Shown here: positions 9,715-16,435 of the stretch, piece by piece | How the letters are laid out: each line of letters starts with the position of its first letter | Position numbering within the stretch: the stretch's first letter is position 1 | Source of the DNA: Prevotella sp. | GTDB taxonomy: Bacteria; Bacillota_I; Bacilli_A; ML615J-28; CAG-313 | Assembly (NCBI GenBank): GCA_023665755.1 | Contig: JAMPDF010000001.1 | Location: 75,437 to 139,436 of the forward strand | Length of the DNA stretch: 64,000 nt | Direction of reading: 5' to 3' | Translations under genes and position numbers: made by a program | The notes under the pieces: generated by a model | Database searches by the model: none | The model's input: the letters and a program-made list of their open reading frames with translations, nothing else | Told to the model about the DNA's origin: nothing

Positions 9715-9733
9715 GTATTAGCATTTAAATAAT

Positions 9734-9769
9734 ATAAAAGCCATTCTCAAAAGAGAATGGCTTTTATAA
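9734..9769 (+). terminator. Strong terminator after ppdK
   Basis: A 15-bp perfect stem (9734-9748 with 9753-9767) has an AAAA loop, and the right arm ends in CTTTTAT. On the minus strand it could also stop transcription from the convergent XRE gene. Confidence 0.85.
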
Positions 9770-9863
9770 TCATTTTGTGTGTTTTATGGATAAATATATT
9801 CACAAAAAACTGTCACATAAGAACAATTGTATAGAATAAGAGCGAAAGCTTATTCTAATCATT

Positions 9864-10499
9864 TTAATTGGATTTCTTTTTTCGCTTTAGTATGATAAAG
9901 AAAATAAATGCCATAATTTCCAAAGGAATTGGTATAAGATATAGCATAGAACTACCTTCTAGAGGAATACTCAAATGAAGAGCAAGTGTAAACGTCCATA
10001 TTAGAATAGATGTATAAATAAAATTAAGAATATGGTTTCCCCAAATGCAAGAAAAAACAAGTAGAACAATTGCGGAAACAGGAATAGCATAGATAAAGGA
10101 TAACCACCAATAATCAAAACGATCCTTTGTGATTAGTCGTCCAACAACAAAGACAAACGTTGCAACCAACCAAACAATTCCAAGTGATAGCAAATTGATA
10201 CATACAATGCTTGACTTCGTAATTCCTTTCTTTTCTTTTTTTGGCATTGTAAAGGCAGTACTAGCACCTTCTTCGCTAATTAAAATATCGACACTAACAC
10301 CAAATAAATCAGCGAGTTGTTTCAATGTAATGACATCGGGAACTGATTCTGCTCGCTCCCATTTGGATAGTGTTTTATCAGAATAATTTAGTTTTTCCGC
10401 AAGTTCAAGTTGGGTTAATCCCATTTGTTTACGATATTTTGTGATATTTGTTGCAATAATACTTTTGATATCACTATTGATTTCAATTAATTCATTCAT
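9864..10499 (-). CDS. XRE-family regulator with C-terminal membrane domain
   Basis: A 211-aa protein. Residues about 15-75 form a Cro/C1-type helix-turn-helix (TKYRKQMGLTQLELAEKLNYSDKTLSKWERAES begins the domain). A lysine-rich linker follows, then four predicted transmembrane helices from about residue 100 to 205, ending in a basic tail. Membrane-linked XRE regulators of this layout are common in gut Bacillota and may sense membrane or cell-wall conditions; the target and signal are unknown. It is the only minus-strand gene in the first 28 kb. A TTGAAC-17-TAAAAT promoter lies directly upstream, placing the transcript start at or next to the ATG, and no ribosome-binding site is seen at normal spacing. 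Confidence 0.85.
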   Translation of the reverse strand: MNELIEINSDIKSIIATNITKYRKQMGLTQLELAEKLNYSDKTLSKWERAESVPDVITLKQLADLFGVSVDILISEEGASTAFTMPKKEKKGITKSSIVCINLLSLGIVWLVATFVFVVGRLITKDRFDYWWLSFIYAIPVSAIVLLVFSCIWGNHILNFIYTSILIWTFTLALHLSIPLEGSSMLYLIPIPLEIMAFIFFIILKRKKKSN

Positions 10500-10505
10500 A
10501 CTTTC

Positions 10506-10534
10506 ATTTTATCATAAATCCTTCATTTGTTCAA
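10506..10534 (-). promoter_or_regulatory. Promoter of the XRE gene giving a leaderless or near-leaderless mRNA
   Basis: On the minus strand TTGAAC (10534-10529) and TAAAAT (10511-10506) are 17 bp apart. Only 6 nt separate the -10 box from the ATG at 10499, so the predicted start of transcription coincides with the start codon. Confidence 0.65.
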
Positions 10535-10579
10535 GTAAACTGGCATAAAAAATATAGATTCTACTTGGAGTAGAGAGGG

Positions 10580-10601
10580 AAAGAGAGAAATTCTCTTTTT
10601 T
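10580..10601 (+). terminator. Possible short hairpin with T-run
   Basis: AAAGAGA (10580-10586) and TCTCTTT (10592-10598) form a 7-bp stem followed by more T. It lies between two divergent promoters where no transcript needs ending, so its function is uncertain. Confidence 0.3.
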
Positions 10602-10637
10602 GAAATGCGACTTTCTAGTCAAAAAATAGAGAATAGA

Positions 10638-10666
10638 TTGCAGAATGGGTCGAAATATGTTAAAAT
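10638..10666 (+). promoter_or_regulatory. Promoter of the glycosyltransferase/acyltransferase operon
   Basis: TTGCAG at 10638-10643 and TAAAAT at 10661-10666 are 17 bp apart. The leader contains an AAGGAGG site at 10686-10692 and a hairpin before the start codon. Confidence 0.65.
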
Positions 10667-10685
10667 GGTCAAGATGAAAAAAGAA

Positions 10686-10725
10686 AAGGAGGAATAGATT
10701 AGTTTACTAATCTTATCGTATTATG
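10686..10725 (+). promoter_or_regulatory. Ribosome-binding site brought to the start codon by a hairpin
   Basis: The strong site AAGGAGG (10686-10692) lies 30 nt from the ATG at 10723, too far for normal initiation. Between them AGATTAG (10696-10702) and CTAATCT (10707-10713) form a 7-bp stem with a TTTA loop. Once folded, only about 12 unpaired nt separate site and ATG. No alternative in-frame start lies nearer, because a TAA stop at 10708 closes the frame. Confidence 0.55.
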
Positions 10726-11664
10726 CAGAAAAATCAAAAAAACATTATCCCCATCTTTTTTGCGGTGGACAATAATTACGCCCCATTTTTAGCTGTATCG
10801 TTACAATCGATGTTGGATCATGCATCAACTGAATATTTTTATGAGGTGTATATTTTGACAGATAATATGGATAAAGTTTATCAAGAAGGATTAAATAGAT
10901 TGAATGGTGAGAAATGTCAATTACACTACGTCGATGTAAATGAAAGAATACAGGCTGTAGGTGATACATTACACACAAGAGATTATTATTCGGGTGCCAT
11001 TTATTATCGTTTATTTATCGCGGATTTATTTCAAGAATATGATAAAGCATTATATCTTGATGCCGATATTGTTGTCTTAGGGGATATTGCACAACTCTAT
11101 CAAACCCCTATAGATGGTAAATACTTAGGTGTCATTTCGGATGATGTTGTCGCATCTTGTGATGAATTTAGGGAATATGTAAAAGATGGTGTCGGTGCAC
11201 CAGTGCCTTACTATTTTAACTCAGGAATACTCGTAATGAATTTAAAGAAAATGCGCGAAGAAGATTTATTTGGTCAATTTAAATCCTTATTTGCTAAAGT
11301 AAAGTTTATGATTGCTCCAGATCAAGATTATTTAAATGTATTATGTAGAAATCAAGTGGTATATGTAGATTCAAATTGGAATAAAACGCCACAATTTAGC
11401 AAAAAAGAAGAAGAAAAACAAATTCAATTGATTCATTATAAATTAACGCAAAAGCCTTGGCATTATCCTGACATGCAATTTGGTGAATATTTTTGGCATT
11501 ATGCAAAACAAACTTCTTTTTATGATTTACTTGTGAGAATGAAAGAACAATTTAGTTCGCTTGATGCTGAAAAAGATGTTGAAACTGAAATATTGCTTAG
11601 AAAGAATGCAGTAAAAGAGACAAAGAGGCTATTGCAAGAAACTCATTTGGTTTTGAATAGGTGA
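10723..11664 (+). CDS. Glycosyltransferase family 8 protein
   Basis: A 313-aa GT-A-fold retaining glycosyltransferase (GspA/LgtC-like). The N-terminus has the nucleotide-sugar-binding block IPIFFAVDNNYAPFLAVSLQS. The metal-binding DxD motif is in ALYLDADIVVLGD near residue 110, followed by the acceptor region YYFNSGILVMNL, and the C-terminal GT8 signature IHYKLTQKPWHY is present. Substrates cannot be read from sequence; family members transfer galactose or glucose to lipids, cell-wall polymers or proteins. It is the first gene of a tight three-gene unit with an acyltransferase (3 nt gap) and a CrtO-like membrane protein, which suggests glycolipid or envelope work. The ATG at 10723 depends on the hairpin arrangement described separately. 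Confidence 0.9.
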   Translation: MQKNQKNIIPIFFAVDNNYAPFLAVSLQSMLDHASTEYFYEVYILTDNMDKVYQEGLNRLNGEKCQLHYVDVNERIQAVGDTLHTRDYYSGAIYYRLFIADLFQEYDKALYLDADIVVLGDIAQLYQTPIDGKYLGVISDDVVASCDEFREYVKDGVGAPVPYYFNSGILVMNLKKMREEDLFGQFKSLFAKVKFMIAPDQDYLNVLCRNQVVYVDSNWNKTPQFSKKEEEKQIQLIHYKLTQKPWHYPDMQFGEYFWHYAKQTSFYDLLVRMKEQFSSLDAEKDVETEILLRKNAVKETKRLLQETHLVLNR

Positions 11665-11667
11665 AAT

Positions 11668-12522
11668 ATGTCACAGTCAGAAGAACGTTTAGCGATATTA
11701 AGAAAGATAACAGAATTTGAAACAATGGAAAAATTCAATGAGGACGTTGAAAATGACCCTCCCACTACTCCTTTAAATCCAGAGGATGTTGATTATTTGA
11801 ATGAAAAGTGGATTCACCGTATACAAACACGTATTGCAAATGAAATTGCCAAACGATTTATTCATCATTTGATTCGAAAAAAACAGCTTGTGATTCAAGA
11901 TGTAATTGGATATGAGCATCTAACTAATATATCAAGTGGGTTTATTTTGACGTGCAATCATTTTCATCCTTTTGATAACTTTGCTTTGCATGAGGTCTTA
12001 TTGAAGCATTTAAAGCGTACAAAGAAAAGATTTTATAAAGTAATCCGTGAAGGTAACTATACTTTCCCAGGACTATATGGGTATTTTTTTAGAAATTGTG
12101 ATACTCTTCCTTTAAGTTCGAATTTTCAAACAATGAAGTCCTTTACATATGCAATAGACACTATATTGAAACGCGGTGATATCGTCCTAGTATATCCTGA
12201 ACAGGCTATGTGGTGGAATTATCGAAAACCAAGACCTTTAAAACCAGGTGCATATCGGTATGCTGTAAAGGCTAATGTACCTGTTGTACCTTGTTTTATT
12301 ACAATGAAAGATACTGAACAATTGGATGCAGATGGTTTTCCTATTCAAGCCTATACATTGCATTTTTTATCGCCAATTTATCCAGACTTGTCACTTTCAA
12401 CGAAAGATGCAATTGAGAAAATGGCTGAAACAAATTACCAAATGTGGAAGGAAACTTACGAGACCTTTTATCAAATGCCATTATGTTACAATAAGGGAGT
12501 ACGTAAAGATGATAATTTATAG
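11668..12522 (+). CDS. PlsC-like 1-acylglycerol-3-phosphate acyltransferase family protein
   Basis: A 284-aa membrane-associated acyltransferase. The catalytic HX4D motif is visible as CNHFHPFDNF near residue 95, and the later acceptor and acyl-donor motifs as YPEQAMWW and KPGAYRYAVKANVPVVPCFI. Family members acylate lysophosphatidic acid or other lipids and sugars at the inner membrane face. An atypical N-terminal extension of about 65 residues precedes the domain. It starts 3 nt after the glycosyltransferase and its end overlaps the next gene by 14 nt, so the three are probably one operon. The genuine substrate may be the product of the upstream glycosyltransferase rather than LPA; that is inference. 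Confidence 0.85.
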   Translation: MSQSEERLAILRKITEFETMEKFNEDVENDPPTTPLNPEDVDYLNEKWIHRIQTRIANEIAKRFIHHLIRKKQLVIQDVIGYEHLTNISSGFILTCNHFHPFDNFALHEVLLKHLKRTKKRFYKVIREGNYTFPGLYGYFFRNCDTLPLSSNFQTMKSFTYAIDTILKRGDIVLVYPEQAMWWNYRKPRPLKPGAYRYAVKANVPVVPCFITMKDTEQLDADGFPIQAYTLHFLSPIYPDLSLSTKDAIEKMAETNYQMWKETYETFYQMPLCYNKGVRKDDNL

Positions 12523-13126
12523 TCTAATTATAGGAATTACAATTCTATGCATTATAGGATTGAACATATGCTATGGTATGACTGCATATGGTTATGATTT
12601 CTTATTTGTGATACAAATGATTGGTTTACATGTGTTAGTCGTATTTATCATTGATGCTATTTTGGCGACAATTATTCGACATATGCTGCCTGCAAAATGG
12701 TTCAACTTTCGGTTGAAACGATTTCATATTTCAAAGCATGAGCGCAAAATATATGAGAAATTACAAATTAAGAAATGGAAAGATAAAATACCAGAGTTAG
12801 GGAAGTTTGCTCGTTTTAGAAAAAATAAAGTAGAGGATCCAACTAACAATGCTTATGTCGAAAGATTTATTCTTGAATGTTGCTATGGGGAAGTTGTGCA
12901 TTTTTCTTCTATGATATTAGGATTTTTAATTCTATTGATGTATCCAAGATATGGTTTGATGTTTGCAATTCCTGTAGCGATAGCCAATGCAATCATTCAT
13001 AGCTTATCATTGATGATATTAAGATATAATAGGCCTAAATTAGAGGTCCTATTTGAAAGAAATAAGCGTCGCACAAAACGTGAAAATAAGGCGCAAGATG
13101 AGGAAAGCCAGTTAGGACATCTATAA
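12509..13126 (+). CDS. Membrane protein resembling CrtO-type glycosyl-carotenoid acyltransferases
   Basis: A 205-aa integral membrane protein with hydrophobic segments at about residues 2-20, 28-50, 130-150 and 155-175. The middle contains the string HERKIYEKLQIKKWKDKIPE, reminiscent of the family that includes staphylococcal CrtO (glycosyl-4,4'-diaponeurosporenoate acyltransferase). The biochemical role of most members is unknown and no carotenoid genes are nearby. The start at 12509 has an AAGGGAG ribosome-binding site and lies inside the acyltransferase end; a longer reading from 12326 would run through that gene and was rejected. The C-terminal 25 residues are highly charged. A terminator follows. 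Confidence 0.6.
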   Translation: MIIYSLIIGITILCIIGLNICYGMTAYGYDFLFVIQMIGLHVLVVFIIDAILATIIRHMLPAKWFNFRLKRFHISKHERKIYEKLQIKKWKDKIPELGKFARFRKNKVEDPTNNAYVERFILECCYGEVVHFSSMILGFLILLMYPRYGLMFAIPVAIANAIIHSLSLMILRYNRPKLEVLFERNKRRTKRENKAQDEESQLGHL

Positions 13127-13129
13127 AAT

Positions 13130-13162
13130 AAAAAGCAATTGAGAAAACGATTGCTTTTTTTT
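13130..13162 (+). terminator. Terminator after the lipid/glycosyl operon
   Basis: AAAAAGCAAT (13130-13139) pairs with ATTGCTTTTT (13150-13159) and the T-run continues. Confidence 0.78.
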
Positions 13163-13236
13163 GCTATCTTGAAAGAGGCATAGAGATGGGGAATTTATCA
13201 TTCATGGTTATGCTTTCAAAAAAATGTCTTTTTTAG

Positions 13237-13265
13237 TTGCATTATTTTCAACTTTAGGGTATAAT
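13237..13265 (+). promoter_or_regulatory. Promoter of the rplU operon
   Basis: TTGCAT at 13237-13242 and TATAAT at 13260-13265 are 17 bp apart. The transcript would start near 13272, at the beginning of the L21 leader. Confidence 0.8.
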
Positions 13266-13271
13266 ATATTC

Positions 13272-13347
13272 GCTACATCGTGGCAACCGCACAAAAAGGG
13301 TTTTAAGTATTTTCAAATCACCCTAATGGCGTGTCTTAAAATAATAT
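13272..13347 (+). ncRNA. L21 leader (ribosomal-protein autoregulatory 5' UTR)
   Basis: The stretch between promoter and rplU resembles from memory the conserved L21 leader of Bacillota (Rfam L21_leader): a GTGGCAACCGCAC block, a hairpin closed by AGGGT (13297-13301) and ACCCT (13320-13324), and a TAATGGCGTGTCTTA block. In related bacteria this leader is thought to bind L21 and control the operon. A GAGGAGGTG ribosome-binding site (13348-13355) follows. The assignment was made by eye without a covariance-model search. Confidence 0.72.
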
Positions 13348-13361
13348 GAGGAGGTGCAAAA

Positions 13362-13661
13362 ATGTACGCAATTTTTGTTACAGGCGGTAAACAATATCGC
13401 GCAGCAGAAGGCGATACTATCTATGTTGAAAAACTAGAAGGTGAAGCAGGTCAAGAAGTTGTTTTTGATCAAGTATTGCTTGCTGGAGACAAAGTAGGAA
13501 CACCACTTGTTGAAGGTGCTAAAGTAACTGGCACAATCGAAAAACAAGGTCGTGGCAAAAAAATTATTGTTTTCAAGTATAAAGCAAAGAAAAATTATCA
13601 CAAAAAACAAGGCCATCGTCAAGCTTACACAAAAGTAGTAATCAATACTATTGTTGCATAG
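13362..13661 (+). CDS. rplU: 50S ribosomal protein L21
   Basis: A 99-aa large-subunit ribosomal protein that binds 23S rRNA. The N-terminal signature [18 protein letters not shown] and the C-terminal [17 protein letters not shown] block are classic for L21. It heads the conserved rplU-prp-rpmA unit, has a strong ribosome-binding site, and its expression is probably controlled by the upstream leader. Confidence 0.98.
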   Translation: MYAIFVTGGKQYRAAEGDTIYVEKLEGEAGQEVVFDQVLLAGDKVGTPLVEGAKVTGTIEKQGRGKKIIVFKYKAKKNYHKKQGHRQAYTKVVINTIVA

Positions 13662-13664
13662 AAT

Positions 13665-14006
13665 ATGACAAAAGTAATTCTTTTCAAAAAAGATGCACAT
13701 TTTATTGGTCTTGAAGTGAAAGGGCACTCAGGGTATGCAGATAAAGGTAGCGATATCGTGTGTGCAGGCATTTCAACCGCTGTATGTATGAGTGTAAATT
13801 TATTAGATAAATTTATTCATGGTTGTTTTGGATTAATTCAAGATGAAGCGGTTGGGTATATTTGTTTGAAGAATTTTGATTATTCTTCATTAACTGATAT
13901 TCAAGTAGAAATAGTTACGCAAATTTTTAATAATTTGTTAGAAACACTACAGGATATTGAAGCAAATTATCAAAATCATTTGAAAGTCAAAATTGAAAAT
14001 AAATAA
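13665..14006 (+). CDS. prp: Ribosomal-processing cysteine protease Prp
   Basis: A 113-aa member of the Prp (YsxB) family. In Bacillota Prp removes the N-terminal extension of ribosomal protein L27 before ribosome assembly. The catalytic pair is visible in the conserved stretch [16 protein letters not shown] (His21 and Cys33). It lies between rplU and rpmA, as in B. subtilis and Staphylococcus aureus, 3 nt after rplU. The L27 encoded directly downstream has the matching cleavable N-terminus. Confidence 0.95.
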   Translation: MTKVILFKKDAHFIGLEVKGHSGYADKGSDIVCAGISTAVCMSVNLLDKFIHGCFGLIQDEAVGYICLKNFDYSSLTDIQVEIVTQIFNNLLETLQDIEANYQNHLKVKIENK

Positions 14007-14020
14007 TAGGAGGTGACATC

Positions 14021-14302
14021 ATGATAAGACTCAATTTGCAATTCTTTGCATCTAAAAAAGGTGTTAGTTCTACTAAAAATGGACGTGACTCAGAATCAAA
14101 ACGTTTAGGTGCGAAATTATCTGATGGTCAATTTGCCACTGCAGGTTCTATTATCTATCGTCAAAGAGGAACTAAGGTTCATCCTGGAAACAATGTTGGT
14201 ATTGGAAAAGATGATACTTTATTCTGTATGATTGATGGAATTGTTAAATATGAACGCAAAGGTAAGGATAAAAAACAAGTATCTGTATACCATGTGGCAT
14301 AG
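14021..14302 (+). CDS. rpmA: 50S ribosomal protein L27 with Prp-cleavable N-terminus
   Basis: A 93-aa ribosomal protein whose mature N-terminus reaches the peptidyl-transferase centre. The sequence begins [14 protein letters not shown]: the first nine residues are the Bacillota-type extension that Prp cuts after the FF pair, leaving ASKKG. The body ([23 protein letters not shown]) is typical L27. An AGGAGGTGA ribosome-binding site precedes it. In B. subtilis spo0B follows; here the next gene is obg. Confidence 0.98.
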   Translation: MIRLNLQFFASKKGVSSTKNGRDSESKRLGAKLSDGQFATAGSIIYRQRGTKVHPGNNVGIGKDDTLFCMIDGIVKYERKGKDKKQVSVYHVA

Positions 14303-14344
14303 TTGACTTTGTAGTTAACTTTGTAAGTTTTACTGCAATGTGAG

Positions 14345-14375
14345 GCACTTGTTTGAAGACAAGTGCTTTTATTTT
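14345..14375 (+). terminator. Terminator between rpmA and obg
   Basis: GCACTTGT (14345-14352) pairs with ACAAGTGC (14359-14366), followed by TTTTATTTT. It separates the ribosomal genes from obg; it could also act as an attenuator, since no clear separate obg promoter was found. Confidence 0.68.
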
Positions 14376-14393
14376 GAAAATGGAGGTACTCAT

Positions 14394-15671
14394 GTGTTTG
14401 TAGATAGCGTAAAAATATATGTAAAAGCTGGAGATGGAGGAAACGGTGCTGTTGCTTTTTTACATGAAAAATATATGGCTATGGGTGGACCTGCTGGTGG
14501 AAATGGTGGGAAAGGCGGTAGTGTTATTTTTGTAGGTGAAGAAGGGCTTACAACTTTGCTTGATTTTCGCTTTACCAAAAAGATTAAAGCTGAACGTGGT
14601 CAAGATGGTATGAACAAGAATATGTTTGGGAAAGCTGGTACAAACACATACGTGAAAGTTCCAATTGGGACGACTATCATTGATAGTGATACACACATAG
14701 TGATTGGTGATATTACCAAACATGGTCAAGAGGTTGTTGTTGCTGCAGGAGGAAAAGGTGGAAAAGGCAATGCCGCATTTGCCAATTCTCGCAATCCTGC
14801 TCCTGAAATTAGTGAAAAAGGGCAACCTGGTGTTGAAAGAAACTTACAATTGGAATTGAAGGTTTTAGCTGATGTTGGGTTAGTCGGTTTTCCTAGTGTA
14901 GGGAAAAGCACTCTTATTTCTGTAGTTTCAAAAGCCAAACCTAAAATAGCCGCATATCATTTTACTACTTTGCATCCTCATTTAGGGGTTGTTGGTGTTG
15001 GCGATGGTAGAAGTTTTATTATGGCTGACTTACCAGGACTAATTGAGGGAGCCTCAAGTGGAGCTGGATTAGGAATTCAGTTTTTGAAACATATTGAAAG
15101 AACACGGGTTATTGTGCATATGATTGATATGTCTAGAACTGACGGAAGAATACCTGCTGAGGATTACCGAAATATTCGCAATGAATTAGGCGCATTTAAC
15201 TCAGATTTACTAAAACGTCCTGAAATTGTTGTAGCGAATAAAATGGATGTTTCGGGAGCAAGTGAAAATCTAGAAATATTTAAAAAAGAGACAGGTTTAA
15301 CCGATGTGATTGCGATTTCTGCTTTTACAAAAGAAAACGTTCAGCAGTTGCTTTATCGAATTGCTGATGCATTAGATGAGGCGAAAAAGACTATTTCATT
15401 AGAAGAAATGACGGAAGAAATTGTTGAGTATAATTTTGTGCCCAAAGGACCTGAATTTACCATTTATCAGGATCAAGAAGGTGTTTTCCATATTGAAGGG
15501 CCTGCTATTCGTCGATTATTTGATCGGACAAATTTCGATAATGAAGCTAATGTTCGATTATTTGCCAAGAAATTACGAGACTTGGGTGTAGATAACGAGT
15601 TAAGACGTCTAGGCGTTGAAGACGGAGATACTGTCTGCATCTTTGATTATGTCTTTGAATTTATAAATTAG
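14394..15671 (+). CDS. obgE: GTPase Obg
   Basis: A 425-aa essential GTPase involved in late 50S assembly and the stringent response, and in B. subtilis also in sporulation initiation. The glycine-rich Obg fold (KAGDGGNGAVAF, GGPAGGNGGKGG) is followed by the G domain with GFPSVGKST, DLPG and NKMD motifs, then an OCT domain. The start was placed at GTG 14394 because it has a GGAGGT site 6 nt upstream and gives the canonical MFVDSVKIYVKAGDGG start; upstream codons in frame overlap the terminator. Its neighbour spo0B, usual in Bacillus, is absent. Confidence 0.96.
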   Translation: MFVDSVKIYVKAGDGGNGAVAFLHEKYMAMGGPAGGNGGKGGSVIFVGEEGLTTLLDFRFTKKIKAERGQDGMNKNMFGKAGTNTYVKVPIGTTIIDSDTHIVIGDITKHGQEVVVAAGGKGGKGNAAFANSRNPAPEISEKGQPGVERNLQLELKVLADVGLVGFPSVGKSTLISVVSKAKPKIAAYHFTTLHPHLGVVGVGDGRSFIMADLPGLIEGASSGAGLGIQFLKHIERTRVIVHMIDMSRTDGRIPAEDYRNIRNELGAFNSDLLKRPEIVVANKMDVSGASENLEIFKKETGLTDVIAISAFTKENVQQLLYRIADALDEAKKTISLEEMTEEIVEYNFVPKGPEFTIYQDQEGVFHIEGPAIRRLFDRTNFDNEANVRLFAKKLRDLGVDNELRRLGVEDGDTVCIFDYVFEFIN

Positions 15672-15713
15672 TTGATTTTTGAAAAAGCATATACTTAAGG
15701 AGGTAAAAAAGAT

Positions 15714-16298
15714 ATGACTAGACATGAAAAAATCAAACAATTGACCCTAATGGGGGTTTTAGCCGCATGCATTATTGTGCTTGCATTTATTCCAATACGT
15801 ACGGTTGCTTTTGAAATTACGCTTACCGTTATTCCAATCGGAGTGGGAGCGATAATTGGTGGAAAGAAACAAGGATTTTTGTTGGGATTTGTCTTTGGAA
15901 TGGTGAGTTTTTTCCAGTGCTTTGGATATAGTCCATTTGGAACATTGCTTTTTTCTATCAATCCATGGATGACTTTTCTTGTATGTGTTCCAACCAGAAT
16001 TTTAGCAGGCGGTCTACCCGCACTATTCCATGATGCATTAGTTCATAAAATGAATCATCATCTCTGTGATGCAATAACTTGCATATTGGTGCCACTACTG
16101 AATACTGTATTTTTTGTAGCATTATTTATGATTGGATTTTATCGTTTGCCAGAAGTGCAAAGTGCAGTTGGTTTAGAAGGTATAAGTCCTATTCCGTTTA
16201 TGTCTGCTATGTTTTTGGTAAATGGATTAGTAGAACTTGGTGTATGTGCAGTGATTACATTTCCAATTGTTAAGGCATTGCATGTTGCATTAAAATAA
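15714..16298 (+). CDS. ECF transporter substrate-binding (S) component, substrate unknown
   Basis: A 194-aa membrane protein with about six predicted transmembrane helices. Residues about 8-50 (TLMGVLAACIIVLAFIPI, then ITLTVIPIGVGAIIGG) and SFFQCFGYSPFG are typical of S components of energy-coupling-factor vitamin transporters, resembling the pantothenate-type group. It would capture a vitamin and dock on a shared EcfAAT module encoded elsewhere. The AAGGAGGT site gives the start. The 42-nt upstream gap is too short for a riboswitch, so there is no clue to substrate from regulation. A terminator follows. Confidence 0.75.
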   Translation: MTRHEKIKQLTLMGVLAACIIVLAFIPIRTVAFEITLTVIPIGVGAIIGGKKQGFLLGFVFGMVSFFQCFGYSPFGTLLFSINPWMTFLVCVPTRILAGGLPALFHDALVHKMNHHLCDAITCILVPLLNTVFFVALFMIGFYRLPEVQSAVGLEGISPIPFMSAMFLVNGLVELGVCAVITFPIVKALHVALK

Positions 16299-16311
16299 TA
16301 AGTTGAATTAG

Positions 16312-16345
16312 CAATATTGACTTTTTGGTCAATATTGTTTTTTAT
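16312..16345 (+). terminator. Terminator after the ECF S-component gene
   Basis: CAATATTGAC (16312-16321) pairs perfectly with GTCAATATTG (16328-16337), followed by TTTTTTAT. Confidence 0.82.
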
Positions 16346-16366
16346 ATCTTGTTTCTGTTAAAAAAT

Positions 16367-16395
16367 ATGACAAAAAAAACAAAATATGGTATAAT
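16367..16395 (+). promoter_or_regulatory. Promoter of mutS-mutL-miaA
   Basis: ATGACA at 16367-16372 and TATAAT at 16390-16395 are 17 bp apart, just downstream of the preceding terminator. Confidence 0.7.
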
Positions 16396-16435
16396 AAAGT
16401 AAAAAAGAATCTAGAATGGGGAAAAGGTGAACTTG

